This document shows, piece after piece, positions 60,425-64,000 of a stretch of 64,000 nt of DNA. The stretch covers positions 248,001 through 312,000 of the forward strand of contig NZ_CP035704.1 of assembly GCF_004168365.1 (NCBI RefSeq), in the 5' to 3' direction. How positions within the stretch are numbered: the first letter of the stretch is position 1; every line of letters starts with the position of its first letter. The position numbers were made by a program, and so were the translations under genes. The DNA comes from Pseudolysobacter antarcticus. Its GTDB lineage: Bacteria > Pseudomonadota > Gammaproteobacteria > Xanthomonadales > Rhodanobacteraceae. Below the pieces are notes generated by a model. The model searched no databases. It saw only the letters and a list, made by a program, of their open reading frames with translations, and was not told the DNA's origin.

Positions 60425-61714
60425 CTAATTCTTGTCGGTCGGGTCCGCCGCGGGTGCGGTTTCCGGCGTGGTTTCCAGCGGCGCTTCCAGCGGCACATTG
60501 GCCTCGCGCAACAACGCATACACCAGTCCGGATTCGGTATGACTCTGCAACGATAGACGCTGCAATTGCCGTGTGCCATCGGCGCTGGCGAGCATGCCTT
60601 GCGTGATTTCGGTGGAGCGTTGTTCTTGCCACGCGAGATTGCGCAGCTTGTTGGCGATCTCCGTATTCGGCTTGTCGCCGCTGCCCTGCAATCGTGCGCG
60701 CAGTGCGAGGCCAGCGCGTTGCGCGAGCAAGCTGGAACCCCATTCGAGCTTGCCCGCCAGCGCCAGACAATCCTTGCGCCGATCATCGAACTGCGCGGCA
60801 TTGATGGTCGGATCGCACAACTCCAGCGCGGCTGCGATGACCGGCTGCGCGCCCGGCCCGAGGCGGCTCGCAAGGTTGTAGGCGATCGTCAGCTGGATGC
60901 CTTCTCGCGTCGCTGCGACGCCTTGCGGTGGTTTTTCCAGCAAGGCCGGCGGCACCGGCAAATCGTTGATCGCCTGCAATAGCGTGCGTGTGAGTTCGGT
61001 CGAATAATCGTTGTACTCGCGCGCCGCACCGGCACGTGCGAGCGCGACATTCGCGGCCGTGCGATCACCGGCCTTCTGCGCGCGTTGCGCATCCAGCAGC
61101 CAAACCGCCGCGTTGTTTGCTGCGATCTGGTCGAGCTTTTGCAATGCGTCCGGCCGCGGGCAGATCTGGATCGCGTTGCCGCAGGCGAACGCCGTGATCC
61201 ACCACGTCAACGCATCTTTCGGCCCGGCAGTTTGCGCGCGCGTCAGCAGCGTGGTCGAGTGGAAAGCATGCGGACGATCCGGATCATTATCGTCCGGGCG
61301 CGCCATGATCGACGCCGCCAGCAACAGCGGCGCATCGGTGCGCAAGGTCAGGAAATTGATCATGTCGCGGCGATAACGTTCGCTCGGTGAAAAACCATCG
61401 TCGGCTACGGGCGTTGCGGGAGCAGCCGCCACCGGTACCACAGGTTTGTTCGCGACAGGATTTTTCTTGGCATTCTTGCCGGTTTTGGCTGGCGGCGAGG
61501 TCGCGGGCGCAGCGGCAGTAGGTGTTGAAGTTTCGCTCGCGGGTGTCGCTTCCATCGGCGCAGCAGCGACAGGAATTTCCGAGGCTTGCGGAATTTCGCT
61601 CGGCACAGAAACTGGCGGAGTTTTCGGCGGCGCGGCAGCACTGGAACTGTCTTGCGCAGTCGCCAGCGATGGCAGCAGAAATAACAGGCAAACAAGAAGA
61701 TGGCGACGCAGCAT
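60425..61714 (-). CDS. Exported protein of unknown function, member 1 of a related pair
   Basis: 429 residues, AAGGAAT before the ATG. Signal peptide (LLVCLLFLLPSLATA-Q), then a long Ala/Pro/Thr-rich, low-complexity linker (about residues 22-105), then an alpha-helical domain. Shared with the next protein: a WLLDAQRAQKAGDRTAANVALARAG stretch in pieces, a DYSTELTRTLLQA helix, and a C-terminal YALLREANVPLEAP ending. The pattern looks like helical repeats but no named family is recognised. Same orientation as its partner and the ParA gene. Confidence 0.7.
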   Translation of the reverse strand: MLRRHLLVCLLFLLPSLATAQDSSSAAAPPKTPPVSVPSEIPQASEIPVAAAPMEATPASETSTPTAAAPATSPPAKTGKNAKKNPVANKPVVPVAAAPATPVADDGFSPSERYRRDMINFLTLRTDAPLLLAASIMARPDDNDPDRPHAFHSTTLLTRAQTAGPKDALTWWITAFACGNAIQICPRPDALQKLDQIAANNAAVWLLDAQRAQKAGDRTAANVALARAGAAREYNDYSTELTRTLLQAINDLPVPPALLEKPPQGVAATREGIQLTIAYNLASRLGPGAQPVIAAALELCDPTINAAQFDDRRKDCLALAGKLEWGSSLLAQRAGLALRARLQGSGDKPNTEIANKLRNLAWQEQRSTEITQGMLASADGTRQLQRLSLQSHTESGLVYALLREANVPLEAPLETTPETAPAADPTDKN

Positions 61715-61870
61715 GGCGATTCCTTGAGCGATGATCGCGAGGAGCAGAAACCGCGATTCTATCCATTGCTGGCTGTGCCGGGCGTTAACCGCTTATCTAC
61801 GTGCGTTTGTGTGGATGCGTGATCCGGCGCAACGGCTGAGCATTTTCACTGGGCACCGCTTGAGAATTGG

Positions 61871-63001
61871 TCAGTACGAATGAAAATGAGGCGATTCCCA
61901 CTCGGCAGGTGGTTCGAGTGGCATCCCGGCTTCGCTGATCAGAGTGCGCATCCTGGAAACTTCGCTATCACCGGCCAGCAACAATTGATATAGGCGCTCC
62001 CGCGAGACGATTTCATCAGCCTTACCGCTAGCGTCAAACAGCCATTCCAGGCGGTGTCGCTCCCGTTCTATTTCTGCAATTCCGGTTGCGTCATCGATCA
62101 ATCGCTGCTGTAAGCGCAAGCCCATCATGCTCGCCATCGCGCTAGTAGAATGGGTGCTCATTAGCCTGCCGATTGCCACGCAATTTAGGCGTAATTGCGC
62201 ATCACTATCTCTCATTAGCTTGGGATCACAGCTATCCAGTAGTGGCCGATACCCGCGATCCATCAGCGCAACAACGCCAAAGCTCATGGCCATATCGCGC
62301 GTTTTTTGTGCATTTATCGCGCGCTGGTTGGAAGGCTGCGACGCCTGCGAAACTTGATGCGCAACATGTGCATCGGCCTGCAGCAGCGTTGCAATAATCG
62401 CCGTGGCATAGTCATCAAAATATTTGGCCTTTGCTGCATGTTCGATAGCAACGTGTGCAGCAATGGTGTCGCCAGTTTTGTTTGCGCCATCGAGTTCCAG
62501 CAACCATGTCGCGCCATTCTCAGGCACAATTTTGGTCAGGCTTTGTATGGCTTGAGCGTATGCGGTGGACGGATCTGGAGCATATGCCTGTATTGCACCG
62601 ACCCATAAAATCTGCGGATCGCGCGGCTCGATTTTTTTTGCGCGAGCTACCAAAATCTCGGGATTGAACGCAGCGGATAGCTCGGCCTCCTTATCTTCCC
62701 GAAGCAAAACGGCATACAGCGCGGCAGCCATCAGCATGCGAGCATCATTACTGCGTGCCAGACTCTGAACCCATTGCTTGAGTAGCGCGTGCTGACTCTC
62801 GTCAGACTGATATTGACTCAAATCATCATCGATCGAAGCTGCTGCGGCGTTAGCGGATTCTTGGGTGTTGTTGGCGGACGAGCCATGAGCGATGACAGGT
62901 GCTAATACTTCTGCTGGAGCAGCAATACGCGTCGTCGGTGTCTGCTGTGACCAACCCGATGTGGCGGCGAATAAAAGTGCGATCAAACTCCAACGCGACA
63001 T
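61871..63001 (-). CDS. Exported protein of unknown function, member 2 of a related pair
   Basis: About 376 residues from ATG 63001. Signal peptide (SLIALLFAATSGWS-Q) and a shorter linker than member 1, then the same helical core: WLLELDGANKTGDTIAAHVA, DYATAIIATLLQADAHV, and a C-terminal MRTLISEAGMPLEPP ending. The two proteins are clearly paralogous though only moderately similar, an older tandem duplication. Codon use here is a little less GC-rich than in member 1. Function unknown; repeat-like helices suggest protein binding in the periplasm. Confidence 0.7.
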   Translation of the reverse strand: MSRWSLIALLFAATSGWSQQTPTTRIAAPAEVLAPVIAHGSSANNTQESANAAAASIDDDLSQYQSDESQHALLKQWVQSLARSNDARMLMAAALYAVLLREDKEAELSAAFNPEILVARAKKIEPRDPQILWVGAIQAYAPDPSTAYAQAIQSLTKIVPENGATWLLELDGANKTGDTIAAHVAIEHAAKAKYFDDYATAIIATLLQADAHVAHQVSQASQPSNQRAINAQKTRDMAMSFGVVALMDRGYRPLLDSCDPKLMRDSDAQLRLNCVAIGRLMSTHSTSAMASMMGLRLQQRLIDDATGIAEIERERHRLEWLFDASGKADEIVSRERLYQLLLAGDSEVSRMRTLISEAGMPLEPPAEWESPHFHSY

Positions 63002-63115
63002 GGACTGCTTCCTTTTGCACATGAGCGGAATATTGCCGACGCAAAGCATAACAATAACGCGTTTGAAAATCGGTGGCGTGGCGCAGCGCGACCGAGCCGA
63101 TATTTTCCGCGCAAA

Positions 63116-64000
63116 TCAGCCCAGCACCCACAGCCACAGCGGCAACGTTGCCAACGACAAAACGATGCCGTAACCGACCAGCGCGGCGGCGAGTTCGGGC
63201 GCGAGTCCGGCGGCGGCGGCGAGTGCGCCGGCGGTAATCATCGACGGCATCGCGGCTTGCAACACGGCAACTTTGCGGATGTCGCCACTGAGTCCAAGCG
63301 GCCCGCACAGGGCCAGCGCCAGCAGCGGCAGCAACAGCAATTTGAACGCCAAACCGGCACCCAGCGGCAGCAGATCGTGACGCGGCAACTTGAAGCGAAT
63401 CTGCATGCCGATCGCCAGAGTCACGAGCGGCAATAACGCGCCGGACAAACGCTTTAATCCTTCGCTGATCGCTTCCGGCGGATGCTCCGGCATGATCGTG
63501 AGCGCCGCCACCAGGGCCAGCATTGGTGGGAAACCGGCGATGCGTTTGAGCATGCCGAACGGCGTCGGGCGGGCCGTATCGCCATACATCGCGAGCACCA
63601 CCAAGCCGAAACTCGACAGGATCAGAAACGAACCGAACTGATCGTAGATCACCGCATACGGCAGTGCCGCTTCGCCCAACAAAGCGACGATCATCGGGTA
63701 ACCGAGGAATGAGGTATTGCCCAGCGATACCGTCAGCAACAGCGCACCGGTGGTATCGCGCCGCACCTGCGCCCAGCGCTGCAATCCGAGTATCAGCAAC
63801 ACGCTGGCCCCGAGCATCAGCCACGGTACGGCCACCAGTCCGAGCAGTTCGCGCTGGAAATGCAGACCCGGCGCATACAGCAGAATCGCGGCGGGTAGAC
63901 ACACGTACAACACGATTTGATTGAGTGCTTCCGGCGTATTCGGCGGCACCCAGCAGCGCCACGCAATCAGCCGACCGATCGCGAGCATTGTCAGAATGAA
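63116..64000 (-). CDS. AEC (auxin efflux carrier) family transporter, N-terminus cut by the window
   Basis: At least 295 codons. The frame stays open to the window end (FILT precedes the ATG at 63988), so the true start probably lies beyond base 64000. About nine helices are visible; marks include LPAAILLYAPGLHF, the SLGNTSFLGYPM crossover segment typical of AEC transporters, and an Asn/Pro-containing ILSSFGLVVLAMYG helix. AEC proteins are secondary carriers for organic acids or similar metabolites in the inner membrane. Substrate unknown. It ends with GYGIVLSLATLPLWLWVLG. Confidence 0.85.
   Translation of the reverse strand, partial: FILTMLAIGRLIAWRCWVPPNTPEALNQIVLYVCLPAAILLYAPGLHFQRELLGLVAVPWLMLGASVLLILGLQRWAQVRRDTTGALLLTVSLGNTSFLGYPMIVALLGEAALPYAVIYDQFGSFLILSSFGLVVLAMYGDTARPTPFGMLKRIAGFPPMLALVAALTIMPEHPPEAISEGLKRLSGALLPLVTLAIGMQIRFKLPRHDLLPLGAGLAFKLLLLPLLALALCGPLGLSGDIRKVAVLQAAMPSMITAGALAAAAGLAPELAAALVGYGIVLSLATLPLWLWVLG

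Overview
This window reads as chromosomal DNA from a GC-rich gammaproteobacterium, most likely of the Xanthomonadales/Lysobacterales (Rhodanobacteraceae-like). Pointers are the glnA, TorF-type porin, P-II, amtB order with ntrBC on the same strand further on, a xanthomonalisin-like S53 protease with C-terminal PPC domains, a DUF2239 gene, and a secreted protein ending in a 'VFAANFE' type tail. No rRNA, tRNA or CRISPR array was seen. The lineage is an inference from gene families, not from a marker gene.

Layout. 1-6.1 kb (+): nitrogen block with an NtrC/sigma-54 type glnA promoter, glnA copy 1, a TorF-family porin, P-II, amtB, and a second glnA whose DNA matches copy 1 over about 1.35 kb. 6.3-10.3 kb (-): a GT9 glycosyltransferase and a secreted S53 protease. 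10.7-16.8 kb (-): an HME-RND (Czc/Cus-like) metal efflux operon with a small His/Cys-rich leader gene. 16.8-42.6 kb (-): one very long co-directional cluster made of a MacA/HlyD-like adaptor, a MacB-type ATPase, eight tandem orphan permeases of about 800 residues, a second ATPase, a Phd/PIN toxin-antitoxin pair, a sigma-54 response regulator and its sensor kinase. 42.7-44.8 kb: an AT-richer scar with IS remnants, two small Cys-rich genes and a BrnTA toxin-antitoxin whose toxin is frameshifted. 44.86-47.35 kb (+): ntrB-ntrC. 47.4-64 kb: mixed single genes (GNAT, methyltransferase, 2OG oxygenase, thiolase, HExxH protein), a complete IS5-family element, a YkvA protein, PLD lipoprotein, YceI, SixA, DUF2239, a cupredoxin-like protein, a ParA-like ATPase, two related secreted proteins and the start-truncated end of an AEC transporter.

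How it works together. NtrB/NtrC at 45-47 kb should drive the sigma-54 promoter in front of glnA1; P-II and AmtB connect nitrogen status and ammonium uptake to glutamine synthetase. The 6-45 kb stretch lies between two parts of what is often one nitrogen neighbourhood. The most striking object is the eight-permease array: a near-consensus sigma-54 promoter sits directly in front of its first gene with a predicted +1 at the start codon, and the cluster ends with its own sigma-54 activator and kinase, so it looks self-regulated. A toxin-antitoxin pair is spliced into it by start/stop overlaps.
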